64,000 nucleotides of DNA. It comes from Buxus sempervirens. Lineage: Eukaryota; Streptophyta; Magnoliopsida; Buxales; Buxaceae. The stretch is from assembly GCA_947561395.2 (NCBI GenBank), contig OX387185.1:30856213-30920212 (forward strand). The letters are read 5' to 3'. Below the pieces are notes generated by a model. That model had not been told where the DNA came from and did no database searches. It saw only the letters and a program-made list of their open reading frames with translations. The position numbers and the translations under genes are program-made. Shown here piece by piece: positions 47,425 to 59,087 of the stretch. Position 1 is the first letter of the stretch. Every line of letters starts with the position of its first letter.

Positions 47425-50400
47425 AAACAAGAACTTAGTTTTAGCTACTGTTTGTCCTTTGTTGAACTTAGTAGATAATTATTCCAAGGCGCTAAAAGGT
47501 AGAATTTGGGTGTGCTGGAACCCAGATGAAGTTATGGTATAGCCACTGTTCATAACAGACCAGCTTAATCACTGTGCTATCATGGTGCTAAAGTCTCAAA
47601 TACAATGTATGGCAACTTTTGTGTATGGAGCAAATGACTTGAATCAAAGGAAGGTGTTGTGGCATGATATGAAAGCACATATATAAATAGAAAAGCCTCA
47701 AAAGACTTCAACTCATTTATCGATGACTGTATTCTAGTGGAGAACAAGCACAAAGGCCTATCACACTCGTGGAGCAATAAGAACTCAGGTGATAATCTAA
47801 TCTTTTGTAAGTTAGATCGGGTTCTTGTTAACCATGAATGGTTGCAGGTTTTTCCAATGTCCGAAGTTGATTTCCTCCCTCCTAATGTATCTGACCATTG
47901 TCCAATTCTGATATCTGTCTTGAGTGAGGAGTACAAAGGAATTAAGCCTTTCAAGTTCTTTAATAATTGGACCAATCATGAAGAGTTCTTGCCACTAGTG
48001 GAACAAGCATGGCAGATAAATATAATGGGGTCCCCAATGTATAGGTTGGTGCAGAAGTTGAAGAATGTTAAAAATAAATTAAAAGAGTGGAGCCGATTAA
48101 AGTTTAAGGATTTGGATAAGCAGGTTCTAGAGGTGAGAGAGGAGTTGAATGAATGTCAAAAGAAGCTATTCAACAATCTTGGAAATACAGAATTGGCAAA
48201 TGTGGAGAAGGGTTTATCACAAAAACTTGCAAAGTTGTTTGCTGATTTGGAATCACAAACAAGGCAGAAATCAAGAGTACAGTGGCTCAAGGAAGGTGAC
48301 TCTAATACTTCATTCTTCCACAAATCACTTATGAGCAGAAGGGAAAATAATAGAATACTAAGTGTCTATGGACAGGATGGCACAAAGATCTCAAAATGGG
48401 AAGAATTGAAAGCTGTGTTTGAATCATATTACAAGTCCTTGCTAGGGGGATAAAGAACTAATTGGAATAGTTCAGAAGGTGAGGTCTCAAGATATATTTC
48501 AAGGAAACTCGATGAACATCGAGGGGGGAAACTAACAAAGGAGGTGATGGTTGAAGAGATAAAGGCAACTCTATTTAACCTTAAGGAGGACAAAGCCCCA
48601 GGTCCAGATGGGTTCACGTCAAAGTTCTTCAAAGTGGCTTGGGAAATTGTTGGAAAGGATACAATAGAGGCCATAAAGAGTTTTCTCACTTTTGGTTCGA
48701 TGTTAACACAATTCAACACCACTTTAATAACCTTGATACCGAAGTGTAGTAACCCTTCATCCGTGGTGGACTACAGGCCCATATCATGTGTAAATACGAT
48801 ATATAAATGTGTATCGAAGATTATCGCCAACAGATTGAAAGAGTGCATATCAGATTTAGTGGGTGCCCATCAAAGTGCCTTTGTATCAGGAAGATCAATT
48901 TCAGATAATATCCTCATTGCACAGGAGCTGCTCCAAAATTACCACCTAAATAAAGGTAGTCCGAAATGCACACTAAAAGCAGATATCATGAAGGCATATG
49001 ACTCAGTCCGATGGGAAGTGATTCCATGCATACTTAAAGCCATGAATGTTCCCCAACAATTTATATCTTGGATAATGGCTTGTGTGTCATCAACCTCGTT
49101 CTCTCTAGTTATGAATGGATGTGTGGTTGGATATTTCAAAGGAACAAGAGGCTTGAGGCAAGGAGACCCCATTTCCCCCTACCTCTTTGTACTTGTTATG
49201 GAGATTTTTTCGGGTATATTGAATGAAAAGTCAAAGAAAGGATTTACCCATCACTTTAGATGCAAGAAGGTAGATATCAAAGCATTATACTTTGTGGATG
49301 ATCTCATGGTATTTGCAAATGGTGATGAGAAATCAATGAGCATTGGTTTTGATAGCCTTGAAGAGTTGGGGAGCATAACAGGACTTCGTATGAACCCGGA
49401 GAAAAGTGTTATCTACTGTAGTGCAATACCTCACCAGGTACAAGAAAATATTGTGAATGCGGCAAAGGTGGCTGTAGGAGCTCTTCCTATGAGGTACCTG
49501 GGTTTGCCAATTATCACGAAAAGACTTAGGGTTGAGGATTGTGAACCATTCATCTTAAAAATCCAAGGGAAGATACAAAACTGGAAAGCAAGGGTGTTAT
49601 CATATGCAGGGCGTGTGCAATTGGTCAAATCTGTCCTATTTTCTACAGCAGTGAATTGGTTATCTACTTTTATTTTGGTGAGGAAGGTGATATCCGTTAT
49701 GGAAAGATTATGTAGATCTTTCTTGTGGGCAGGCCCAAGTATGCAAAGGAAAGTAGTTCCAATTGCGTGGGAGAAAGTTTGCAAACCACTTGAAGAGGGA
49801 GGACTGGGTTAATTTAATTGACATACAACAATGTAACAAGGCAACAATAGCAAAGTACATTTGGAGGCTTCTTACACCTGATCACTCAATTTGGGCACAG
49901 TGGGTAAAGGCTTATTTGTTGAGAGGAAGAAACTTATGGCAAGTCCAAATCTCGTCTACAGCTACTTGGGTATGGAGAAAGATACTATAGCAACGAGATG
50001 ACACATTTCCTTTGATCAGGTACGAAATAGGAAATGGTGAAAACACATGGTTGTGGCTGGATAATTGGCATCCTATGGGCTCGTTGCTAAGGAGGTATGG
50101 CCACAGACTTCGTTATGATGCAGGTATCCCGTTGAATGCAAAAGTTGCAACTATCATTGATGGACAAACATGGGTTCCACCTATTACTCAAAGTCAGGTC
50201 TTAAATGAAGTATGGGGAGCATTATACTTGTTGCCACCTCCCAACCAGATACGATGTTCTCCATTAAATCAACTTACAATGCATTGAGGATGGTCTTTCC
50301 AAAAGTGATATGGAATAAGATTGTGTGGTTTAAGGAAAATATTCCACGACATGCATTTATTCTTTAGACAGCCATTCACCGAAAGAATTCTTACTCAAGA

Positions 50401-50930
50401 TAGGCTCCAACATTTGAATATAATTGATAGATCTCGATGTGTACTATGTCAAGCAACTCATGAGGACCTCGACCACCTCTTCTTCCAGTGTGATTATTCA
50501 AAACAAATTTGGTCAAGAGTAATGGAAAAAATGGAATTTCTGTTCAGCTACCTCATTGGGAATAGGTTATTGAATGGGCAGGTTTGAATTTTCAAGGTAA
50601 AGGTCTTATACCTTCGATAAAGAAGGCATCACTTGCAGCAATGACTTATCATGTATGGAGAGAAAGGAACAGAAGACTATTTCAAAGCAAAGCTAACCCG
50701 GTGGAAAATCTGGTGGGGTTAATTACCATGGACTCGTGAAGGAGTTAGAGACAATAGCTCAAACAGAATTTTTTGTACAAATTGGAATATACACCCGAAT
50801 TTCATCTAGATTGGGTGTTTAGATTTTAATATTGTCTCTCTTGAGTGGGAGCACTATGTTTTTTTTTCATGTAAGTCCTTGTAAATCTTTACTAATATAT
50901 ATACATTGCTAACTTTCCAAAAAAAAAAAA
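47425..50930 (+). mobile_element. LINE e, L1-type, 5'-truncated and decayed
   Basis: Plus-strand L1-type LINE that starts inside the endonuclease (LVDNYSKALKGRIWVCW, about 47466-47518) and ends in an A-run at 50919-50930. It is more decayed than the other LINEs and its sequence is more divergent. No target duplication was found, so the 5' limit is approximate. Confidence 0.85.
47430..50745 (+). pseudogene. LINE e ORF2 remnant
   Basis: Parts in order: endonuclease C-terminal part with NVSDHCPILI (47737-48453), RT with DKAPGPDGFTSKFFK, DYRPISCVNTIYKCVSK, RGLRQGDPISPYLF and the active-site box reading FVDD instead of FADD (49291-49302) within 48544-49812, then frameshifted pieces at 49763-49990, 50012-50287 and 50321-50587 carrying NWHPMGSLL and the zf-RVT block CVLCQATHEDLDHLFFQC. 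At least four frame changes or stops. The A-to-V change in the catalytic box would itself be unusual. Confidence 0.88.
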
Positions 50931-52149
50931 TCAGTGATATTTGAATATGTGGATTTGTAAGATGGTGTTTGGTAATGTACCTTTCATCCAATGGATCTTT
51001 GTCGAGTGGTTTGATTTCGTTGACAGAAGAACAAGAGAATGCAGAAACGAAGAGTAGGAAGAGGGGAGAGAGAGGGAGGGGTGCCTGTGCTTCCTGTGCA
51101 ACGTTCTCAGTTTTCCGACGATGAGCTCCCCAAGAAGAAACTTTAGGGACGATAGGGCTTTTACTTTTTAAAAGATAAAAGATTACAAAAGTAACTATAA
51201 ATTTACAAAAATTACAAGCAATTCAACCCATTTGTATTTTTTTTCTTTAAAATCTAATCATGCTTTTAAAATAACATGACCTCCCATGCATCTATATATT
51301 CTTACATTTATCAACCCTCCTCACACCAACCAAGTGTGTTAAAATATTTTTTTTTATATATTCAAAAGATTATTTCAAGATATATCATAATATTTAAAAA
51401 AATTTAATAAAAAAATATATTATGAACTGATATGGTATATTTAAAACGCTTTCCTTTTGTATTTCTTAATACATCTGGTTCAACCTGAACCTGACCCGTT
51501 ACAAAATCGATAAAGGCAGGTACGGGTTTGATATTGATTCTATAGTCCATATAGAAGGCTTTATGCATCATATGATGTAAGGTAATATAAGTAAAATTAA
51601 ATTTCAATTACTTACCCAAACACATTTTTATTGATTTTTTAAATTGTAATTGAGTTTAACTTAAATGTTACTAAACGGGGTTCTCTTAAACTATGTTCAA
51701 AAACACAAAAACAATTTGAAAAGTTTTTGGTTTTCAAATTGTTTTAAAAAAAAGTTACCAAGCGACCTCTAAGATGCTACAATAAAGTAGAAAAGATAAA
51801 AAAAAATGGTAATATATGGTTAGACTAAGAGAAGATAAAATGTAGAATTTATAAACTTAGTTCATTTGATGGAGTAACCTAAGTGTTGTAGTTATAAATA
51901 ATAATTTCGATGAGAGTGCAACAGGATAAAAAGTGAGAATTAAGTAATAAAATAGAAGTAATTGTAAAGAATGTGATACATATTAATCTTGCAAGTTTCG
52001 TGCTTCTAGTATATTTGGATTGATTTTGATTCTTGTTGTTGAAGTTGTTGATACCTATGAGAAATGTCAATACTTATTAAGTAATCATTTATAGAAAAGT
52101 GAAACTTATTGATAAAGCGAAAAGATAAGGGCTAATAGCTGACACTTGA
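50931..52149. other. Unassigned AT-rich sequence with a GA-rich tract
   Basis: A purine-rich tract at about 51025-51085 is, on the minus strand, a pyrimidine-rich run with an open frame containing a hydrophobic stretch (LSPLFLLFVSAFSCSS) and a donor-like GATGAAAG/GTACAT at about 50977. It could be the 5' exon of a host gene but has no ATG in that frame. The remainder (51160-52149) is AT-rich with nothing recognised. Confidence 0.3.
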
Positions 52150-53455
52150 AGCAAACTTATTCTAACTGGGATATCAATTGTATCATAGCCAACAGTTTTC
52201 ACTTTAGTTAAGGCTCCTTATACATATCCTTTATTACATCAATATATTTCATTGATACGCCTTTTAAAGTCCAACAAATTAATTCTCTTGGAACCCTATC
52301 ATATGATTTTTCTAAATTAATAAAAAATATATGCAAATCCTTTTTATTTTCTCTAGCCTTTTCTATTAATTGTCTAAGTAAATATATAACTTTGATAATG
52401 GATCGTCAAGGTATAGATCCAAATTGGTTTTAATTTATGTTCAATCACTCTTTTTCACAAGTTCATAGTGTGATTCATAATTTTAATGCCACGGTAATTT
52501 GCACACTCCTATACATCTCTCTCTTATTCTTATATATTGGTATTATTGTACTAATCCGCCAAGCATCGGTCCTTAAAAATTTCATTAAATAATTTGGTCA
52601 ACCAATACATCAAAATCTCCCATGCACTTCCACACTTCTATATGATGCCATCTAGGCCCAAGGCATTTCCTATTCTCATTTTGACTAGTGCATCTTTAAC
52701 TTCTACAACTCGAACCCTATGAATATAGGTTGGTTCTTTGGTTCTATTACGGCTGGCATCCATACATAACCCAGATCTCTATATATTGTCCCCATTTAAT
52801 AATTTCATAAAATATTCTTTCCATCTTTCTTTAATCTCCTCATCTTTTATCAAAACTCTTGAATTTTCACTTTTAATACATCTAACTTGATCTAAGTCTC
52901 TTGTTTTCCTTTCAATAAATCTTGCTAATTTATAAATAAAGTTTTCACCTTATTTAGTACCTAACTTATTATATAAGTTGACATAGGTATGATTTTTAGC
53001 TTCACTAATTTTCTTCTTAGTTTCCTTTTTAACATTTTTATATCTTTCTAAGTTTTCTTGAATTTTACTCTTTTGCCAAATTTTAAAATAAAGTCTTTTC
53101 TCTTTGGTAGATTCTTGGATTACATCTCCACCACCAAGTTTCCCTATGAGCTGGAATACTACTCCTAATACTCTTTCCCTAGTCTTGTGATGCAATTGGC
53201 CATTTTATTTCACATGTTAATTGGATCACCTATAAGGTCTCAACTGGCCTCCTTCATAAACTTATTATTACATATTACTAAATTCTCTACTTTTAACTTT
53301 CACCATTTTATTTTTATGTTTGTTTTAGTGTATTTGTTTTTCTCCTACTTTTTAAAACAAATATTCATCATCATTAACCTATGTTGTGAAGCTAAACTCT
53401 CGCATTGAATAACCTTGAAATCTCTACAAGTAGCTAGTTCAGTCATTTTAAGAAG
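52150..53455 (-). mobile_element. RTE-type LINE fragment, strongly decayed
   Basis: Read on the minus strand, patches in one broken frame give IKIKWWKLKVENL, a lysine-rich linker (ERYKNVKKETKKKISEAK), LYNKLGTK, EIKERWKEYFMKLLN, ANYRGIKIMNHTM and the RT block FFINLEKSYDRVPRELI. These are the hallmarks of plant RTE-clade LINEs. The piece ends inside the RT before the catalytic YxDD and lacks the endonuclease. Many stops are present. It is far older than the L1-type insertions. Confidence 0.8.
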
Positions 53456-53472
53456 AAAAAAAAGTCAAATTG

Positions 53473-55867
53473 TGTAAAACCCCAGAATTTTAGGAAATTA
53501 AATAATCAAATAAAATAATCTGAGGTGTTGTTAATTTATGTAGGGAATGAGGAATTGGTTCAACTCGGAGAATTGCAAGGTGACCCGGAGAACTTGGAGA
53601 ATTAAATGTAAGGTGAATTAGTATTTTAGTTTCGAGATAATAAGAATAATAATTTTATAGATAGTTATATTTAAGATAACAATATACTATTATTTAAAAG
53701 AAATATAATAGAATTAAAATCTTTCATAAAAAGTGGTTGAATTCCACTAGAGAACGGTGAGGCCAACCAAGACCAATTTCTATTTAGAGTTAGTATATTG
53801 GTTTGAAGGGTTTGAAGGGTAAGTCAGTAAAAAAGGAGGCTATTAGGGTTATTATGCTAACTTGGGCAAAAGAGTAAATAAGGAAAAATAAAATAAAATA
53901 AAACAACACAAACCTGCGGCTGTTCCTATTCACGTCCAAGGAAAAGAAGAAAATAGCCGCCACTTCTCTTCTCCCCCTATACCTGTATTTCAAACCCTAA
54001 TCTCCTAGCCTCTGGGAGCAGATCAGAAGGAGGAAAGGGAGTTGTTTCTGTGAGGATTTAAGGTAAGCAATGATTGAATTACGTTTCTATTTAGTTTTGA
54101 GTTGGTTTAAGTTCTGAAAATGTAATCGTATGTTTAAGGAGTTTGCTGAGTTCGTTGGATCAAGTTTGGGGTGATTTACAGTGCTATTAGAGAAGGATTT
54201 AATCTTAGAAGAGGTAATTAGTCCCTTCAACTTGCATTAAATAGATTTTTGTCGGTTTTATCATGAGTATGATTATTCGTGTATTTAGCGGTTGGTTATG
54301 AATGATTTGTATGTAAATGGGTAGTTTCGAGGTATGTGATCCCCTGGAATGATTTGTAATGATTTGGTGATGAAATCCTTGGATTAGAAACAATTTTCGA
54401 GGTGCTTCATGTAGGTTACAGTTCCTTACAGATTCTGTTCAAGCATGATTTCCATGGATAATCTTGACTCATTTGAATTGTATATGTGTTTTTAATTGTC
54501 CTAAACTATCCTAACATGTTTATACGATGATTTTAAATGATATTGAATTGGTTTGTTGCATTGGATGAAGAGTTTTGGATTTTTTTTTTAGGAATTACGC
54601 AACGTTTTTGGAAAAACTCAGAAATTTTGAGTTTCAACGGACGCTTGAGTTACCGCTCGAGCGCCCACAGGTGCCAAGTGAAAATTTAAGGGCGCTTGGC
54701 AGCACTTGAGCGCTATTGAGGGCACCCCGCTTGTGTTTTTAAAAAAATTCTAAAACCCGAATGTTAATGAAAATTCAGAAATTGATTGCCCGAGTCGTCG
54801 CTCGAGCGTTGAATTGAGTGACCAACTTTTTAAAACAAGATTTCAACTGCCGCTTGCATGAGCGCCCAATGTCGCTCGAGCACTCTTGATAGAAATTCTG
54901 GTATTTCCCAAATTGCCTAGTTTTTCACTATAAAAATGTTTTTATTAATTTCCAACCCATGTACCAATAAGATTAGAATGTTTAGAGATTGTTTGCGCTG
55001 GCCGTTGATTAAAATAAATTTTCATAAAGATTTCGGGTACGTTCTACTGAAATAGCTTTTCTCCGAGTTTATCGTTCCAAACTTTTCTCTTTTAAATGAA
55101 ACTAGATTTTAAGAGTTCCTACACCTGTATTTGAACTATCTGAACATGTTTTGAGATTCGAATGATTTAATATACACTCGAATCATTTTGCCTATTCGTT
55201 TATTCTGCGTATGCGGTGTGTTTCTGACACGTAGGTGTCTCCATGTATGTGGGTGTTCTGACACGTATGTGTCTCCGCGTATGCGGCTATTATGTGACGT
55301 ATGTCTATTACTTGGTCTTGGTTTTCCACTGTTGAATGGGCTTAGCACTTACATGGATCCATAGAGTAGCTAGTAAGTGAAATGTTTTCTAGAGTGGGTT
55401 GAATTCTGTGTCATAGGCACTCCATCATCTCGAAGATGGTACCACTCCGGTATCGGTCGGTTGCTACGTTATCCACTCCGGTATCCGTTGGACCGTACAT
55501 GCTAACTCACTCCAGTATTAGTTGAGCACTTCCGTTGGGTGTAGAATAGCCTGTTCGGTATCGGCTGGTCCACCTGTAAATCAATTAGGTAGCATATTGG
55601 CATAGTCTATGATCTATCTCTGGTTCCCTATTTCATGAGTCCTGCAAGACTATTCGTATGATTGTATCATTTTATATTTCACTGTGTTTGAATCTATCTT
55701 GGTTAGCTTGATTAATTGGTTGCATATCTTGAACTGTTAATATTTATATTTTTGCATGACTACTTACTGAGATGTTGATTCTCACATTATCGTTTTATCG
55801 GATTTGTTTTCAGATATCCCGGGAAAGGACGTTGCTGCTGGGTTAGATACACAGGGGGACTACTTTG
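53473..55867 (+). repeat. LTR E, truncated at its right end
   Basis: It starts TGTAAAACCCCAGAATTTTA, matching the start of LTR D on its own strand. It can be followed to CAGGGGGACTACTTTG, where it meets the Tat-B LTR. By comparison with D about 370 bp of its right end are missing. It contains CTCGAG-centred palindromes (54654-54882) and short repeats with GACACGTATGTGTCTCC near 55225-55280. No element interior is present in the window. Confidence 0.75.
54654..54882. repeat. CTCGAG-centred palindrome cluster in LTR E
   Basis: CGCTCGAGCG at 54654-54663 and 54799-54808, a one-mismatch form CGCTCGAGCA at 54873-54882, and weaker forms near 54703 and 54851. The cluster corresponds to that in LTR D. 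Confidence 0.85.
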
Positions 55868-57076
55868 ATCATCACACGGGATTAAATTAAAACAAAGAGT
55901 CGCCACCATTCAATTTAGGTGTGAATGGACACCAAAATATTAAATAGGCACAAAAGGCAATTTTAGGGCAAAATATCCCTCCTAAGAAAAACAACCAAAG
56001 ATGGGTAAGGGGATTAGGTTATGAACAAGGGAAGGTGTTAGGCACCCCTATTCATCCACACAAGGTGGTTGCCAGGTATTTGTTCATGTTAAATTAAAGG
56101 AAAAAGCTTGCTATAAAAATCACACAAAAATCACAAAAAGGCAAAAATATATGGTTTTTTCATATGAATAGTCTGATTGATCCAGAACATTCAAATATGA
56201 TCATACCATTCCTAGGGTTTCATGATCAAAATAAAATTGAGATAAAAATCAAATAAAATCAATTTAAAGTGAAAAATCCAAAAATCTGGTTTCAAGTCAA
56301 AATTCTAGAAATCTGGAAAAATATGATTTTTATAAAATATTTCAAAATTGAACTTGAACAGTCCAGAACATAGATAAAGCCCAAATTTCACATTAAATCA
56401 GAAAATAAAAACTAAAAATACCCACGTTGATGAAAAACACCAAAAGGGGAGAACTGAGACCGTAGGGTCCTCTCTCAATAATGAAAAACAATTTAAAAAT
56501 CATCTCATGAAACCCTAGAATTTATTTTCAGGCTTCTGGATTCAGATCTACCATATTGATCATGATAAATCCAAGATCTTAGCCTAAAACCACAAAAATC
56601 ACGAAAACAGTGCTGTAGGTGCAAAAGTGGCAAAAATCCAAATTTTATCAAAAAGTGGGGATCTCATGCTATGAACATCATAGATTCATGTAATTCATTC
56701 AGATATATCATAAAAGCATTAAAACATGATCAGGATATTCAAAATAGCTACATCTCACAATTTAGAGCACATGGGGGTCTACCCTACGGATCCACCTGTT
56801 CCCCTTTCCCCTAGTTCTCTCTTCACGTTTTACGGCTAGAGAGACCCTTGAGGTACTTAGAGACAAGTTTAGGAATACAAAAACAGATATGGCCTTATTC
56901 TACAGCAATAGAGATGATCCTATTACTTCTATAATTGAAGACAGAAAATAAAAAAGGATAGGGGACTTACCTGGATTGAGCAGGCAGAGCAGCAGGGATT
57001 CCTTTCCTTCTCTTGGAGCTTCTTAGAATTCCTTGACTTCAAAATTTCGTGGCCCTAAGCTAGAGGAATGAGCCTC

Positions 57077-57084
57077 TATTTATA
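57077..57084 (-). promoter_or_regulatory. TATA box of the Tat-B LTR
   Basis: TATAAATA on the minus strand in a block shared by all Tat LTRs here. The dyad array ends about 190 bp upstream. Confidence 0.7.
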
Positions 57085-57276
57085 GACACACCCCAGGGGC
57101 AAGGTTGGTCCAGAAGGATATATCCTGATTCTCAGGATAGAGTGAAATATAGAGATAATGCCCATCCATAGTGGCTTCAGCGAATAAAATACTTAATTCG
57201 CTCGTTTAAAGATATATTGGACTTCAAATAAAGCTCGGAAATCGAGAGAAGGACCAAACTTGCACGTGTCTGTAAT

Positions 57277-57380
57277 GCCCGTAAATGATTTACGGTCCAA
57301 TGGTGACCGTATTGGTACTACGGGCGCGCCTGCCCGTAGATATTTTGCGGGCGAGATAGGCCCGTGAAGCCAATACGGGC
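57277..57380. repeat. Dyad array B1 in the Tat-B LTR
   Basis: Four 21-bp units start at 57277, 57305, 57332 and 57360 (steps 28, 27, 28). Left arms read GCCCGTA, GACCGTA, GCCCGTA and GCCCGTG. Right arms are the reverse complements of the same half-site set. It occupies the same place as array A1 in the Tat-A LTR. Confidence 0.95.
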
Positions 57381-57483
57381 AAAGCCTGTTCTTTCTATTT
57401 TTAGGCTTTTTTGACCTGTTTTAAGCTCTAATTACATGTTTTTATTATTTTCTCATTTGGCAGTGCAATTTGGGGTGTCTACA

Positions 57484-57502
57484 GCTGCCCCCTCTTTGCT
57501 GG
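57484..57502 (-). promoter_or_regulatory. Polypurine tract of Tat-B
   Basis: On the minus strand CCAGCAAAGAGGGGGCAGC abuts the 3' LTR; compare 11409-11427. Confidence 0.8.
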
Positions 57503-58313
57503 TAATTGGAACCAATTACAAGCAGAGAGCAAAAAGACCCGCCAATTGCACTTTCTGAGATTCTTGTATAATCAATTGCACTTTGCAAGGATTAAAGGGA
57601 TGATTTTTGAAAAAAAATAATTGATTGTGGAAGATTTGCTAAGAAATCCCTCAGCTTAAGGGCCAAATCTTCCTCTCTCCTCTCACTGAGCACTTGTGGG
57701 CTATGAAGTGAGATTTGAGACAAAATTTTTAAACAAAAGTGGGTAAGGTGGCAATCCTTGCAACTTACAACTAATATGTACATTAATTTCTTAAAAATGT
57801 GAGAAAATGATAAAAATATGCAATTTTTGGCTTCGCCCGTATGGTGCTTACGGACAGACCCTGCCCGTAGAGGTTTCACGGGTAACTGGGACCGTAGGGG
57901 TTTTACGGGCGTCTGAAGCCCGTACTGAGTTTACGGATTTTACTCTCTTCTTAAGACTCGCGACCGCGGCCTTTCTTCATTTCTGCTCGTATTTGGCCCT
58001 AATTTCTTCTTGACCGTGCTTTCTTCTCCGGCCTCTTCTCCTTCTTCCTCAATAGTCCCTCCGACGATCACTGTTCTCCGGCGAGCTTCTCATTTTTTTC
58101 CGGCGATTCTCACTGTTCTCCGGTGACCATTGTTCCTTTGGTGAGCACTGTTCCTTCGGCGACTGTTGCTCTTCTCCCATTATCTGAACATTGCTTGCTC
58201 CCTTGGGTGATCCTTTGAAGCAGTAACCGACAGTGGACGGCTCCTGTGATTGAGCAACTCCTTGCTCTGGTGAGACCAAGCTCACATTCTTTTTTCGAAA
58301 TTCAGATAAACAG
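57503..58313 (+). promoter_or_regulatory. Upstream and leader region of Tat-B antisense gene 1
   Basis: Non-coding stretch with array B2 (57835-57938), then a C/T-rich leader (57939-58313) that ends at a donor CAG/GTATGT. No clear TATA box; pyrimidine patches could serve as a TATA-less plant core promoter. Confidence 0.5.
57835..57938. repeat. Dyad array B2 upstream of Tat-B antisense gene 1
   Basis: Four units start at 57835, 57863, 57890 and 57918 (steps 28, 27, 28) with half-sites GCCCGTA or GACCGTA. Counterpart of A2. Confidence 0.95.
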
Positions 58314-59087
58314 GTATGTCTCTTTTTAGATTTTTCTGTTCATTAATGAGCTATTCCATTTCCTGTTTTGATTCTCTATCCTTGATTGTAGAAATTCTGA
58401 ACTGTCTCATGATTCAACATCTGATTCTTATGCTAATACCCTTTTTTGAAAATTCTCATGACTATCGGCTAATCTTCAATGCATATTCGATCCATACTTG
58501 AGCTATTTAAATTGCTGATTTTCTGATTATGGAGAATCCCTGTTTTGATCTTTGAATTGTTGTATTTGCTTCATGATTTAATGCCCAATTGTTCTGTCCA
58601 TGATTCACCTGAGGCTTGTTACCTATGTGTTTGCATGATTTTGAATGCCATGTGAGAATGCGTTCCTTTTATGCAATTTCCTGTTCTTGAGCATGACGCA
58701 TATTCCCAAATTTTTGAAGTGCTTTAATATCTGTCTTTTTCGAAACTTGTCGTTTGTATCTGTATGGACTTTGAGAACATATTCCAAATTCCCATTTAAT
58801 TCATAACTGATTATTCTGCAGACAATGAGAACTTGAACTTCTTGTCCTTAATCTATCCAAATGTTGAATCATCCTGGTTAAAGCAGATGCCACCAAATAG
58901 AACAATAAAATTTCTTAAAATAAACTCCTTTAGGGGATTCATGATTTGATCAGGAGTTTCTGAAACACTTTTCTTTCATTTCCCAATTTTTCCTTTTTCC
59001 TGCCAATCAATTAAACTTGGTTAGAATAAAGATCAAACAATAAAATTTTAACAAGAATAATTAACATCTCCCTGATTTGAACCGTAG
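58314..59087 (+). other. Predicted 5' UTR intron of Tat-B antisense gene 1
   Basis: Donor GTATGT at 58314 and acceptor ending TAG at 59087, directly before the ATG. 774 bp, T-rich, no coding content. Tat-A has the same arrangement. Confidence 0.55.

Larger units (their letters stand above)
55868..57483 (-). repeat. Tat-B 3' LTR, short of its last 38 bp
   Basis: On the minus strand it starts TGTAGACACCCCAAATTGCA at 57483. Similarity with solo LTR C runs to 55868, where the sequence changes directly into LTR E. It contains the U3 dyad array (57277-57380) and TATA box (57077-57084). Confidence 0.9.

Noticed and set aside
50977..51160. Secreted-protein first exon on the minus strand
   Set aside because: The frame has a hydrophobic run and a donor-like site, but no ATG and no second exon. 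Left as unassigned.
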